Positions 27,084 through 36,624 are shown, numbered from the stretch's first letter. The stretch: DNA of 64,000 bases from Runella zeae DSM 19591 (GCF_000423565.1 NZ_KE384036.1:1-64000), one strand, 5' to 3'. Notes: generated from the sequence alone by a model not told the origin. Translations and numbers: made by a program.

Positions 27084-27677
27084 ATGCCTAAACGATACTT
27101 GCCTTTTATCTTTCTATTCTTCTTATCCTTCTCTTGTATAGCCCAGCAAATATTGAGCGATAAGGAGCTATTTTTACGACAAAATCCTCAATACCAAACC
27201 ATGCTCAATGGCGACGGTCGCTACTTAGCATTAGATGTTTATCGTTGGGGTGGAATTACTCGCCATCGTTATTTTGTGGGCGACCAGCTACAATTCAAGC
27301 TCAAAGGAAAGCCCAAACGTTTTAACGAGACTATTGTCGCCATATCAGATAGTTCATTCACCATTGCGCGCTTCAACGATATTATCAACGAAAATGAATA
27401 TACCGAAATTAAATTTCCAGAAGTACGCAAAATTAGGGTGTATCGCCGCATCCCGTGGGTAACCCAAGGCGCGTATATGCTCCCCGTAGCAGGAGGACTT
27501 TTTTTGCTGAGTGATACCTTTATTTACAAAGGTGGAATGGAGTTTGCAGTACAGTTTGACCCTAAATCAGCCTTAATTGGCGGCGGAATCGCTTCTTTGG
27601 GGCTTCTATGCAAACGACTTAGTTTTCCTACTTATCATCTCAAACGTCATAGGTTACATACGTTGCGCGTAAAATAA
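27084..27677 (+). CDS. Exported hypothetical protein next to the curlin-like gene
   Basis: A 197-residue protein starting at the ATG at 27084, with a signal peptide (MPKRYLPFIFLFFLSFSCIAQ). The mature part has a conserved-looking block, RYFVGDQLQFKLKGKPKRF, then IVAISDSSFTIARFNDI, resembling a small beta-rich domain, and two weak hydrophobic stretches (GAYMLPVAGGLFLLSD and ALIGGGIASLGLL) that may be membrane segments. I do not recognise a named family, though similar exported proteins are common as hypotheticals in Cytophagales. It sits 126 bases after the curlin-like gene, across a terminator, so a link to fibre export or anchoring is only positional. The longer TTG start at 26994 is rejected. 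Confidence 0.65.
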   Translation: MPKRYLPFIFLFFLSFSCIAQQILSDKELFLRQNPQYQTMLNGDGRYLALDVYRWGGITRHRYFVGDQLQFKLKGKPKRFNETIVAISDSSFTIARFNDIINENEYTEIKFPEVRKIRVYRRIPWVTQGAYMLPVAGGLFLLSDTFIYKGGMEFAVQFDPKSALIGGGIASLGLLCKRLSFPTYHLKRHRLHTLRVK

Positions 27678-27822
27678 ATACAAACAATATTATTTAAACT
27701 GATAGTCAGGCATTTAAAAACATCACCACCTACACTATTATAGATTATATTTCGATTTATTGGCTTGTTTTTCTGAGTAAAAGTACTTATATTTAATAAG
27801 TTTTTCCAAAAACCAAGCTGTT

Positions 27823-29472
27823 ATGAAAACACTTTACCCTTCCTTCGTAGTAGCCTCACTCTCAATAGTATTCATTTCTGGATGCATTACTTTACAAGAA
27901 AAACTGGGGCCTTCTCTTTCTATAAGTGGAAACACCGATTATGGTGAAATCTGGCAAGGTGATACTGTCACTAAAACATTGGTAATTAAAAATAGAGGCG
28001 ACGCCACCGCCACGGGTATTAATCTTCAAATTCCGATGGGATATGTATCTACTACAGGCACTACTCTGAGCGATTTAGCTGCCAAAGATTCTGTCACGTT
28101 TCAAGTCTCATTTATTCCTCCTGCTTCTGGAACTTACAACAATGACTTGGTTGTCAAATACAACAATAACACAGATCTGGCCACTCGTGCGCTTACAGGA
28201 AAAGCCTGGGGGAAAATATGGGATAAAGTATTTGGAGGCAATAATTCGGACGGAGTCATTACTATCATTCCCTCAGTGGATGGTGGGTATTTAATCGGTG
28301 GATATAGTTATTCGGGTATCTCTGGTGACAAGACCCAAACCGCGAAGGGAGAATCAGATTATTGGGTGGTTAAAATCAACGCCAACGGTGACAAAGAGTG
28401 GGATAAAACCTACGGAGGTGACCAACATGACATCCTAACAAGTATAATTGCTACCTCTGATGGGGGATTTATTTTGGGTGGATATAGCCATTCAAGTGCC
28501 TCGACCGACAAGTCAGAAAACTCCAAAGGTGATAATGGAAGTTCTGATTACTGGATTGTCAAAATCAATAGCAACGGCGATAAACAATGGGATAAGGTAC
28601 TTGGCGGGTATAGTTTTGATAATTTGAGAAGCATAATACCTACCTCCGATGGTGGATACCTATTAGGAGGTGATAGTAGCTCTGGAATAGGAGCTGACAA
28701 GACTGAAGCCTCCAAAGGTTCTACGGACTTTTGGGTACTAAAAATTAATGCCAATGGTATCAAAGTATGGGATAAGACCTACGGAGGTGACCGCCCCGAC
28801 CAAATTTATAGAATGATAACTACTGCCGATGGGGGATTTTTGCTGACAGGCACTTCCGCTTCGGGAGTTGGGGGAGACAAAACCCAGCCTTCAATAGGTG
28901 AAGAAGATATCTGGATTGTCAAAATTAATGCCAGCGGCAATAAACAATGGGACAAAGTATTTGGTGGAAATAAAAGCGAATATATTTCTAGTATTATTTC
29001 TTCCTCCGACGGCAACTATATCTTGGGTGCCACTAGTAGCTCTTCTAACTCCCGTGACAAAACTCAACCCTCAAGAGGAGAAAACGATTTTTGGACTCTA
29101 AAAATAACTCCTAATGGTGATAAAATATGGGATAAAACATGGGGTGGAAATAGCTTCGAAAATTTGACCAGCGTGGCTCCTATCGGCAATGAAGATTGGT
29201 TTGTGGCAGGTTCTAGCAATTCTACTTTATCAGGTGATAGAACACGCCTTGCCAGGGCTAATCCCGACTTTTGGATCCTAAAAATAACCGCTAACGGAGA
29301 GAAAAAATGGGATAAAGCTTTTGGAGGAGGCAGCAATGAATCTCTCAATGCCATCGCCACTACTGCTGATAATGGCTTTTTATTGGCAGGAACAAGCAAC
29401 TCAAACCTTGGAAACGACAAAAGTCAATCTTCAAGAGGCTCAGTGGACTTTTGGGTCATTAAAATAAAATAG
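27823..29472 (+). CDS. Lipoprotein with seven 60-residue repeats, possible beta-propeller
   Basis: A 549-residue lipoprotein (signal and lipobox ...VFISGC near residue 21). Residues about 30-125 form an Ig-like or choice-of-anchor D/HYDIN-type domain (LVIKNRGDATATGINLQI, VTFQVSFIPPASGTY). The rest is seven tandem repeats of about 60 residues, each running from WDKxxGG through a SDGGFxLGG-like strand and DKTxxSKG to DxWxxKINxNGxK. The last repeat ends exactly at DFWVIKIK. Seven repeats suggest a closed seven-bladed propeller on the cell surface. It has no type IX tail. Its last 14 bases overlap the convergent rnz gene. Substrate or partner unknown. Confidence 0.75.
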   Translation: MKTLYPSFVVASLSIVFISGCITLQEKLGPSLSISGNTDYGEIWQGDTVTKTLVIKNRGDATATGINLQIPMGYVSTTGTTLSDLAAKDSVTFQVSFIPPASGTYNNDLVVKYNNNTDLATRALTGKAWGKIWDKVFGGNNSDGVITIIPSVDGGYLIGGYSYSGISGDKTQTAKGESDYWVVKINANGDKEWDKTYGGDQHDILTSIIATSDGGFILGGYSHSSASTDKSENSKGDNGSSDYWIVKINSNGDKQWDKVLGGYSFDNLRSIIPTSDGGYLLGGDSSSGIGADKTEASKGSTDFWVLKINANGIKVWDKTYGGDRPDQIYRMITTADGGFLLTGTSASGVGGDKTQPSIGEEDIWIVKINASGNKQWDKVFGGNKSEYISSIISSSDGNYILGATSSSSNSRDKTQPSRGENDFWTLKITPNGDKIWDKTWGGNSFENLTSVAPIGNEDWFVAGSSNSTLSGDRTRLARANPDFWILKITANGEKKWDKAFGGGSNESLNAIATTADNGFLLAGTSNSNLGNDKSQSSRGSVDFWVIKIK

Positions 29473-30394
29473 AAGAGAAAGGTGCCACCGCAAATGTTTT
29501 ACCTTCTTCGGCAATCTCAGTTGCCGGAAAGATACTTTGTGCTTCTTGCAAAAAACCACTAAACTCTTTATACCTAGACGAAAAATGGCCTAATAACAGC
29601 CGCCCCACTTCTGCTTTAGACGCGGTGCGAGCGGCATCTTTGGCCGTAGCATGATAGCGCTCATAGGCTTGCTGCGCCAAATCTTCCATGAAAGTAGCTT
29701 CGTGATAAAGTAAATCTACTCCTTTGATATATTCAGAAAGTTGCTCGTAAAACCGTGTATCGGAGCAGTAGGCATAACTACGTGGCGCGGGTGCGGGTAG
29801 GGTATATTCTTCAAAATTGTAGAGTATCGTCCCAGATTCGTCATAAACATGTTCCGCATTTTTAAGCTTTTTCAAGCACTCATACGACATCTGGTCTGAA
29901 ATTTTTTCTTTGATAAGCTTACGTTTATGGGGCTTTTCACGAAAAAGATAGCCTGCACACGGCACACGGTGTTGCAACGGAATCGTATGTACCGTAAAAC
30001 AAGGATGGTCAAAAACTTGAGTATGTTGGGTAGTGTCTACTACCGTAAAATGTATAGTAAAATGAAGCGGTGTCTGTGAATACTTAAATTGAAGGAGTAA
30101 TATCTCATCAAGACCGCGTGGGCCAAAAAGATGGAGGTCGTCGGTACGACCTCCCAAATTGAGACTTGACAGTAAGGCAATAAGCCCAAAATAATGATCT
30201 CCGTGCAAATGAGAGATAAAAATCGCTCTAAGGCGACTAGGGCGAATTTTGTACTCTAAGAGCCTTATTTGCGTACCTTCTCCGCAGTCAATCAGAAAAT
30301 TTTCGTTTTCGTAAGAAATCAACTGCGCAGAAGGATGCCGCCCTATGGTAGGGGTAGCCGAACCTGCCCCCAAAATTGTGACTGTAAATTGCAT
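29459..30394 (-). CDS. rnz: Ribonuclease Z
   Basis: A 311-residue metallo-beta-lactamase-fold endonuclease that trims the 3' ends of tRNA precursors. The zinc motif HLHGDH is at residues 62-67 (H62, H64, D66, H67); further signatures are FLIDCGEGTQ (33-42), the HxxPxxHRVPCAGY segment with the exosite region after it, and LLLGHFSSRY near the C-terminus. Length is normal for the bacterial short form. Its ATG follows the stop of the upstream STAS gene with no base between (TAA-ATG), indicating translational coupling. It overlaps the convergent lipoprotein gene by 14 bases. Confidence 0.95.
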   Translation of the reverse strand: MQFTVTILGAGSATPTIGRHPSAQLISYENENFLIDCGEGTQIRLLEYKIRPSRLRAIFISHLHGDHYFGLIALLSSLNLGGRTDDLHLFGPRGLDEILLLQFKYSQTPLHFTIHFTVVDTTQHTQVFDHPCFTVHTIPLQHRVPCAGYLFREKPHKRKLIKEKISDQMSYECLKKLKNAEHVYDESGTILYNFEEYTLPAPAPRSYAYCSDTRFYEQLSEYIKGVDLLYHEATFMEDLAQQAYERYHATAKDAARTASKAEVGRLLLGHFSSRYKEFSGFLQEAQSIFPATEIAEEGKTFAVAPFSSILF

Positions 30395-30823
30395 TTAAGG
30401 TTTTTCGCTCTGAGTGTAGCCGTCTTCGTCCATGTCATCGTCGTTGAAGTCATCACTGTCAGCGCCAAATTCATTTTCCAAATCGTTCATAAAAACGGCA
30501 TCAATGCCTTCTTCGACAGTAGGTAGAATGGTGACATCACGGATTTTACCATCGATAAGCTGATCTACAAAATCATCATCGTCCGACACCAAAACCAAAA
30601 CACCTAATTCTCTCGAACACAGCATGTTGATTTTCTTTAAAACACTAATCCCAGCACTGTCAATGCTTTTGGCCGTACTAAAATCAATGATAAGATTGTG
30701 AAAGCCTTCACGAAATAACGTTCGTGATACTGCCTCTAAATCAGCAGCAAAAGTATCTTCAAACTTGTTTTCTTGAACGTTGATGAGAGCGTATTGCTCG
30801 TGTTTTTGAATGGTATAGTTCAT
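30395..30823 (-). CDS. STAS-domain anti-sigma factor antagonist-like protein
   Basis: A 142-residue protein whose first 110 or so residues are a STAS domain of the SpoIIAA/RsbV type. It has the phospho-acceptor context STAKSIDSAGISVL with D55-S56, where a partner serine kinase would act. The C-terminal 25-30 residues are a highly acidic tail (FGADSDDFNDDDMDEDGY), unusual for the domain and perhaps a protein-binding tail. It is translated immediately upstream of rnz, with stop and start codons touching, a pairing that is widespread in Bacteroidota. No anti-sigma kinase or sigma factor gene is in the window. Confidence 0.85.
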   Translation of the reverse strand: MNYTIQKHEQYALINVQENKFEDTFAADLEAVSRTLFREGFHNLIIDFSTAKSIDSAGISVLKKINMLCSRELGVLVLVSDDDDFVDQLIDGKIRDVTILPTVEEGIDAVFMNDLENEFGADSDDFNDDDMDEDGYTQSEKP

Positions 30824-30899
30824 TAGATGTTGGTGGTTAAGAATTAAACGCTAAGTGTCAAGGGCATTTAGCAGGTAGCGATTAATGAATAACGTATTC

Positions 30900-31841
30900 T
30901 CAACGCGAAAATAGCGAACCCTTGATATTTTCTTCTATTCTTTGCAAAATATCTTCGGTAGAAGCTTTTACGAAAGACTGACCTGTTACCTTTTCAAAAA
31001 GCTCTATATAACGCGCCGAAATCTGCAAAACCCATTCGTCTGACATTTCAGGAACTTGCTGTCCTTCTTTACCTTGAAAACCATTTGCAATCAACCATTC
31101 TCTCACAAACTCTTTCGACAATTGTTTTTGTGGTAAGCCTTTTTGTTGATTTTCTTGGTATACATCCGCATAAAAATACCGTGAAGAATCAGGTGTATGC
31201 ACTTCATCGATTAAGTAAATTTTACCTTCGGCATGGCCAAACTCGTATTTGGTATCTACCAAAATAAGCCCTTGCTGTGCTGCCATTTGGGTTCCTCTCT
31301 CAAATAGTGCCAAGGCGTATTTTTCTAATTGTACATATTCTGCTTCCGACACTATACCTCTCTCCAAGATTTGCTCTCTCGAAATATCTTCGTCGTGCCC
31401 TTCGTGTGCCTTAGTAGTAGGTGTAATAATAGGCGTAGGAAGACGGTCATTTTCTTTTAATCCTTCGGGTAGGGTCACGCCACATACACTACGCTTACCA
31501 GCCTTATACTCACGAGCCGAATGTCCCGCCAAGTACCCTCTCACTACCATTTCCACCGGATAAGTTTCGCATTTGTGACCCACACTGACGTTAGGGTCTG
31601 GCACATCAATCAACCAATTGGGGACAATATCGGCCGTAGCTCTCAAAAAATGAGCCGCAATCTGATTTAGCACTTGCCCTTTGAAAGGAATCGCTCGTGG
31701 CAAAATCACGTCGAAGGCCGAAATACGGTCGCTGGCAATCATCACCACACGGTCGTCAAAACTATATACATCACGAACTTTGCCACGATAAAAGCCCGTC
31801 TGATTAGGAAACTGAAAATTGGTTTGAGTAAGCGCTTGCAT
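30900..31841 (-). CDS. purC: Phosphoribosylaminoimidazole-succinocarboxamide synthase
   Basis: A 313-residue SAICAR synthetase, joining aspartate to CAIR in purine biosynthesis with ATP. Signatures include the N-terminal [20 protein letters not shown], the [17 protein letters not shown] block, the active-site [16 protein letters not shown] and [11 protein letters not shown] with [15 protein letters not shown]. The length fits the longer purC type found in Bacteroidota and yeast, rather than the 240-residue E. coli form. The ATG at 31841 is used; a TTG 30 bases upstream is in frame but less likely. Confidence 0.96.
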   Translation of the reverse strand: MQALTQTNFQFPNQTGFYRGKVRDVYSFDDRVVMIASDRISAFDVILPRAIPFKGQVLNQIAAHFLRATADIVPNWLIDVPDPNVSVGHKCETYPVEMVVRGYLAGHSAREYKAGKRSVCGVTLPEGLKENDRLPTPIITPTTKAHEGHDEDISREQILERGIVSEAEYVQLEKYALALFERGTQMAAQQGLILVDTKYEFGHAEGKIYLIDEVHTPDSSRYFYADVYQENQQKGLPQKQLSKEFVREWLIANGFQGKEGQQVPEMSDEWVLQISARYIELFEKVTGQSFVKASTEDILQRIEENIKGSLFSR

Positions 31842-31880
31842 TGGGGGTTTTAGATTAAAGTGATGGTACAAAGGGCGGTT

Positions 31881-32588
31881 TTACCATTTTCCTTTGCTAT
31901 CATCATTGGGAATGTTTGAACGATGTTTCTGTTGTTGTAAATATTGAATTTCGGAGGCTTTTAGTGCGTCTAATATCATCATAGCCTGTACTTCCGTCAT
32001 TTTGATATTTTGGAGGCGATTCAGAATATCTTTTTTCTGCTCTGTCTTTATCGCTTCCTGTGCTACTTGAGGACTCTCCGTTTTGGTAGGTTTTGTTTCC
32101 TTGGTGGTTTCGTTTCGAGTGGTGTTTGGAGAAGATTTAGATTCGGGAACAATCCCGCTGTATTTCTTTTTCAAAAACTCATAATTAAATCTTGATTTCT
32201 GATTATCAGGATTTTCCTTGAGACTTTCTTTTAAATAATTGAGTCCCGCAAGGGTATCTTTCTCTAAAACCGCAATTATTCCAAGTTGATTCAGGGCTTT
32301 GGAGGCCAAAAAAGGGTCTTTTAGTCGAGCAAGTTTATTATAATAGCGTCGCGCACTTTTTAGTTGTTTCAATTGAAAGTAGGAATGCGCCAAATTCAAC
32401 CGCGCTTCGGGTTCGGCAAAGAGTGAGGCCGAAGTCACATCACGATAGGCTTCCGTAGCTTTTTTATAGTCTTGGTTTGTATATGCTTCTTGGGCTTCCA
32501 TTTTGGCTCGATTACTGCGCGAAATTGTATCAAAGGAACGATTATCCCAAATCCACAAAAGCAAAGAAATTAGTAATGACGGAACCAC
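31881..32588 (-). CDS. Membrane-anchored TPR protein
   Basis: A 235-residue protein. The first 15 residues (VPSLLISLLLWIW after a GTG start) are a hydrophobic anchor. Then come tetratricopeptide repeats from about residue 30 to 135 (EAYTNQDYKKATEAYRDV, ARLNLAHSYFQLKQLKSARRYYNKLA, YLKESLKENPDNQKSRFNYE), and a charged, Lys/Thr/Glu-rich linker with a short C-terminal helix. It resembles the small TPR proteins of the Bat (BatC/BatE) operons, but no bat genes are here. A stop codon 12 bases upstream of the GTG leaves no better start. Likely role: scaffold at the inner membrane. Confidence 0.7.
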   Translation of the reverse strand: MVPSLLISLLLWIWDNRSFDTISRSNRAKMEAQEAYTNQDYKKATEAYRDVTSASLFAEPEARLNLAHSYFQLKQLKSARRYYNKLARLKDPFLASKALNQLGIIAVLEKDTLAGLNYLKESLKENPDNQKSRFNYEFLKKKYSGIVPESKSSPNTTRNETTKETKPTKTESPQVAQEAIKTEQKKDILNRLQNIKMTEVQAMMILDALKASEIQYLQQQKHRSNIPNDDSKGKW

Positions 32589-32760
32589 AGTATAAAATCA
32601 ATTAGGTAGGTATTTCTCCTATTATTTGTAGGGCATAACGCTCGCAACGCGCCTCTGAGTGTACTCCTAAAGTAACTAAGCTGCAAAGATAGCGTTTTTT
32701 AAATCTTGGCACAGTTTTGGAGATATTGGGCATATCACCTTACATTTGACTTGTTTTCCA

Positions 32761-34893
32761 ATGTCTGTGGTTATGTCAAAATCCAAAAAGGGGAACCCTC
32801 AACCCGCCAAACCAACTCAAAAGCAACAAGTTATACCTGTTGAACCTAGTATTCTATCTACCCAAAGCTTTGTGGCAGAAGCTACATCAAAGCCTCCGAT
32901 TGCCAAGGTAAACAATGCGCTATTTCGTAAAATTTTTTGGGGTTTAGCTTTGGTGCTCCTCATCGGAATGCCCATTTTGAGTACTCAGTACAGTATCACC
33001 GCCGATGAATGGGGTAACAAAGCCTACGGCGAACTTTGCTTGGATTATTTCACAAGTCTTGGGCAGAAAAAAGACGCCCTCACTTATGCTCCGCGTGGTG
33101 GTGAAGTGATGTATTGCTATGGGCCTACCTTAGATCTTATATCAGCGGCGATTTATCGCACTACTGGTGCCGATCCTTATACCGTCAGGCATTTATTGCT
33201 TTCTCTGATGGGTGTACTCATTATGGTAGGATGCGGCCTTATTGCTCGTCTTCTTGGCGGCAATTGGCGGGTCGCTGTCATTGCCTTGGTGTTTACGTTG
33301 TTTTCGCCTCGTATTTTTGGGGATTCAATGAACAACCCCAAAGACATTACGTTTGCCGCAGGTTATATTGTAACGATATGCTTTTTGATTAAATTTTTGC
33401 AAGAACTCCCCCGCCCTTCTTGGCGCACTAGCTTGTTTCTGATTGCGGGTATCGGGATTGGTTTAGGAAGCCGTGCACCGGGATTGGCATTGGTAGGATA
33501 TGTACCTTTTTTTGTGGTTTTCGAAATCTTATTCCGTAAAGGTCTGCGCAAAACCATCTTCTCCGAAAGCACTTTGATCAAAGATGTGGCCCTAAAAACC
33601 ACCGCCGCTACCTTGGGAGGATATATCTTAGGTATTCTTTTCTGGCCTTTTGCGCTAGCCAATCCTTTCAAAAACCCGCTCGTAGCTTTACAGACTCTCA
33701 CCAACTTCCCGATTAGCATCAAAACTCTCTTTGAAGGCTCCAAAATATATTCTACGGCTTTGCCTTGGTACTATGTTCCAAAATATATGATGGTTTCGAC
33801 TCCATTATATTTTTTGGCGGGTTTGCTGATTTTTGTCCTTATTTTCCCGTTTATAAAGAAATATTTCAATCAGCGTTATCTCTTCATTGTGTTGTTTGTG
33901 GGGATGTTTCCGCTTATTTACGGAATCTCAAAAAACTCAGCTTTCTATAATGGTTGGCGCCATACTACCTTTATCTATCCTCCATTGGTGGCGCTTGCAG
34001 CAGTAGGATTTGAATATTTGCTCCAACGTTTTTCAAATACTGGACAAAAAATCTTGGCGGGGATTCTGGCGATATTGGTGGCATTGCCCTTGTGGTTTAT
34101 GGTCAAAAATCACCCTTATCAATACACTTATTATAACGAACTTACGGGCGGTGTCAAGGGCGCTTTTGGACAATACGAGACGGACTATTTTGGAACTAGT
34201 ACCCGCGAAATAGCCGCTTGGATGAAAAAAAACATCCCCAATATCCAAACCGATAGCGTGGTTATTGCGAGTGATTATTATATTCCTCTCAAAGATTATT
34301 TTACGGATTATCCCAAACTCAAAATGGCTTATCGACGCTACTATCAGCGTTCTGAACATGATTGGGATTATGGGGTATTCTTGACAGGACACCTCACCCC
34401 GAGCCACTTCCGCAACTCCAATGTATTTCCACCGGCGGGTACGATTCATACCATTACGGTCAATGGTGCACCCATTGGAGTGGTAATCAAACGAATCTCG
34501 AAAGATGACTTTAAGGGAATTCAACTTATCAAAGAAGGCAAAATAGCGGAATCGATACCTTATCTCGAAAGAGCCCAACAAGCCGACCCTAACAATGAGG
34601 TTATTAAGCTTTATTTGGCCAATGCGTATAACAACGTAGGCCGCCTCAATGAAGCCTTACAGACTACCCAAAAAGCCCTTGAGATTTTTCCTGAGTACTT
34701 AGGGGCAATGACTACCATGGCGATTACGTATATCAATCTCAACCAAAACGATAACGCGATTTTTATGCTCACGGAGGTGCTTAACCAAGACCCTTCAAAT
34801 CGTGATGCTGCCCAATATTTGGCTTTGGCTTACGAACGCAAAGGTGACCTCAATACTGCCAATCGCATCAGGAGCCAGTTGCAGCCGCAATAA
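32761..34893 (+). CDS. GT-C family membrane glycosyltransferase fused to C-terminal TPRs
   Basis: A 710-residue integral membrane protein. After a basic, proline-rich cytoplasmic head of about 50 residues, the first membrane helix is followed by ITADEWGNKAYG with the D82-E83 pair typical of the first periplasmic loop of GT39/GT83-type (ArnT/PMT-like) transferases, which use polyprenyl-phosphate sugars. About ten further membrane segments follow. From about residue 585 to the end are at least three TPR units (AQQADPNNEVIKLYLANAY, ALEIFPEYLGAMTTMAITY, VLNQDPSNRDAAQYLALAY). The fusion suggests a protein-bound acceptor or complex. ATG at 32761 or 32776; the in-frame TTG at 32746 is rejected. Confidence 0.75.
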   Translation: MSVVMSKSKKGNPQPAKPTQKQQVIPVEPSILSTQSFVAEATSKPPIAKVNNALFRKIFWGLALVLLIGMPILSTQYSITADEWGNKAYGELCLDYFTSLGQKKDALTYAPRGGEVMYCYGPTLDLISAAIYRTTGADPYTVRHLLLSLMGVLIMVGCGLIARLLGGNWRVAVIALVFTLFSPRIFGDSMNNPKDITFAAGYIVTICFLIKFLQELPRPSWRTSLFLIAGIGIGLGSRAPGLALVGYVPFFVVFEILFRKGLRKTIFSESTLIKDVALKTTAATLGGYILGILFWPFALANPFKNPLVALQTLTNFPISIKTLFEGSKIYSTALPWYYVPKYMMVSTPLYFLAGLLIFVLIFPFIKKYFNQRYLFIVLFVGMFPLIYGISKNSAFYNGWRHTTFIYPPLVALAAVGFEYLLQRFSNTGQKILAGILAILVALPLWFMVKNHPYQYTYYNELTGGVKGAFGQYETDYFGTSTREIAAWMKKNIPNIQTDSVVIASDYYIPLKDYFTDYPKLKMAYRRYYQRSEHDWDYGVFLTGHLTPSHFRNSNVFPPAGTIHTITVNGAPIGVVIKRISKDDFKGIQLIKEGKIAESIPYLERAQQADPNNEVIKLYLANAYNNVGRLNEALQTTQKALEIFPEYLGAMTTMAITYINLNQNDNAIFMLTEVLNQDPSNRDAAQYLALAYERKGDLNTANRIRSQLQPQ

Positions 34894-34922
34894 GAAAGCT
34901 TTCGTAATAACACCAGTCAGCT

Positions 34923-34947
34923 AATCGCGTCCTACGAGGTCGCGATT
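34923..34947 (+). terminator. Terminator of the glycosyltransferase-TPR gene
   Basis: AATCGCG (34923-34929) pairs with CGCGATT (34941-34947), and the loop contains CCT/AGG that can pair further. TTTGCTTATTT follows. It lies 30 bases after the stop codon. Confidence 0.65.
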
Positions 34948-35085
34948 TTGCTTATTTATAAGCGGATAGTTGCAATGAATGACCAACCACACTTAAAATA
35001 AATCATTGACAATCTTTTGATTAAGCCCTATTTTTAACCCATCAAACTAAACAACTTCTCAATCTCTAAAATCCATTATTAGCGT

Positions 35086-36591
35086 ATGTCATCTCGTTCT
35101 CAGGTCGATTGCGATGTAGTACTCATCGGTGCAGGCATTATGAGTGCTACTTTAGCTGTTTTTTTGAAAGAACTTCAGCCCGATTTAAAAATTGAAATTT
35201 TTGAAAGATTAGACCACGTAGCTGGCGAAAGCTCATACGCTTGGAACAACGCAGGCACGGGCCACTCGGCCCTCTGTGAGCTCAATTATACGCCCCAAAA
35301 AGAAGACGGAACCATTGATATATCCAAAGCCCTCAAAATCATAGAGTCGTTTGAGATTTCTAAGCAATTTTGGGCCTATTTGGTAGGACACGGTTATTTT
35401 AGTAGTCCAAAATCTTTTATCAATAGTATTCCTCATATGAGTTTTGTCGAAGGCGAGGAAGATGTTTCTTTTTTACGAAAAAGATTTGAAGCACTGCAAA
35501 GTTCACACCTTTTTGCGGGTATGCAATTTGCCGACGACTATGAAACCCTAAGCAAGTGGATTCCACTCATGGTGAATAAACGTGACTCTGACCAAAAGAT
35601 AGCTGCTACTCGCATAGACATCGGTACCGATGTTGATTTTGGAGAACTCACTCGCAGCCTTTTCAATCACCTCAAAGAAAGTCATGAGGTAGCAGTATCG
35701 CTAAGTCACGAAGTGATTGCAATGCAACGAGACGAATATGAACATTGGCTGCTAAGAATTGAGGACAAAACCACCGAAAACCACGAATGGATTCGGACCA
35801 AATTTGTTTTCATCGGGGCAGGTGGAGGCTCACTTCCATTGCTCGAAAAATCAGATATTGAAGAAGGAGAAGGTTTTGGAGGATTTCCGGTCAGTGGACA
35901 ATGGCTCGTGTGCCAAAACGAAACTTTGATTGAAGCGCACCACGCCAAAGTATACGGGAAAGCCAAAGTGGGTACTCCTCCTATGTCAGTGCCTCACCTA
36001 GACACGCGCATCATCAATGGCAAGAAGCAATTACTTTTTGGTCCTTTTGCGGGCTTTTCTACCAAATTTCTCAAAGAAGGCTCTTTTCTTGACTTGGCCT
36101 TTTCTATCACCGCCGACAATCTGCTTCCTATGTTGAGCGCAGGGATTCACAACTTACCTCTTACCAAGTACCTTATTGAGCAAGTGATGATGAGTTTTGA
36201 GGACAAAATGGAAGCTTTACGTGAGTTTATGCCTGCTGCCAAGGCCGAAGACTGGGAGTTGGCTATTGCGGGGCAACGAGTCCAAGTCATCAAAAAAGAC
36301 GAAAAGGAAGGAGGGGTTTTAGAATTTGGGACAGAACTAGTCGCAGCAGCCGACGGAAGCGTTGCGGCATTGCTAGGAGCCTCCCCCGGTGCTTCTACCT
36401 CAGTTTCGATTATGCTTGATTTGCTAAACAAATGCTTCAAAACAGAAATGCAATCAGAAGCATGGCAAAACAAGCTCCAAGAGATGATTCCGTCTTATGG
36501 CAAAAAACTCTCCAACGATCCTATACTTACCCAGCAAGTCAGACGCTGGAGCCATGAGGTATTGGAGCTTGACGCCGTTCCTAATACCTAG
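35086..36591 (+). CDS. mqo: Malate:quinone oxidoreductase
   Basis: A 501-residue FAD enzyme that oxidises malate to oxaloacetate and passes the electrons to quinone at the inner face of the cytoplasmic membrane, a TCA cycle step. The dinucleotide motif is VVLIGAGIMSATLAVFL (11-27). The next segments, HVAGESSYAWNNAGTGHSALCELNYTP and VFIGAGGGSLPLL, are diagnostic of Mqo, as is the C-terminal GASPGASTSVSIMLD. Length is normal. The TonB-dependent receptor starts 34 bases downstream on the same strand and may be co-transcribed. Confidence 0.97.
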   Translation: MSSRSQVDCDVVLIGAGIMSATLAVFLKELQPDLKIEIFERLDHVAGESSYAWNNAGTGHSALCELNYTPQKEDGTIDISKALKIIESFEISKQFWAYLVGHGYFSSPKSFINSIPHMSFVEGEEDVSFLRKRFEALQSSHLFAGMQFADDYETLSKWIPLMVNKRDSDQKIAATRIDIGTDVDFGELTRSLFNHLKESHEVAVSLSHEVIAMQRDEYEHWLLRIEDKTTENHEWIRTKFVFIGAGGGSLPLLEKSDIEEGEGFGGFPVSGQWLVCQNETLIEAHHAKVYGKAKVGTPPMSVPHLDTRIINGKKQLLFGPFAGFSTKFLKEGSFLDLAFSITADNLLPMLSAGIHNLPLTKYLIEQVMMSFEDKMEALREFMPAAKAEDWELAIAGQRVQVIKKDEKEGGVLEFGTELVAAADGSVAALLGASPGASTSVSIMLDLLNKCFKTEMQSEAWQNKLQEMIPSYGKKLSNDPILTQQVRRWSHEVLELDAVPNT

Positions 36592-36624
36592 TACCGATTC
36601 TATTTTTCTTAACTAACAGCCAAT

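Noticed and set aside
27699-27753. Fourth full copy of the upstream module before the seven-repeat lipoprotein
   Set aside because: Only the first half (CTGATAGTCAG, CATTTAA) resembles the module; the second box is not at the 35-base distance, so it is kept only as a weak similarity.
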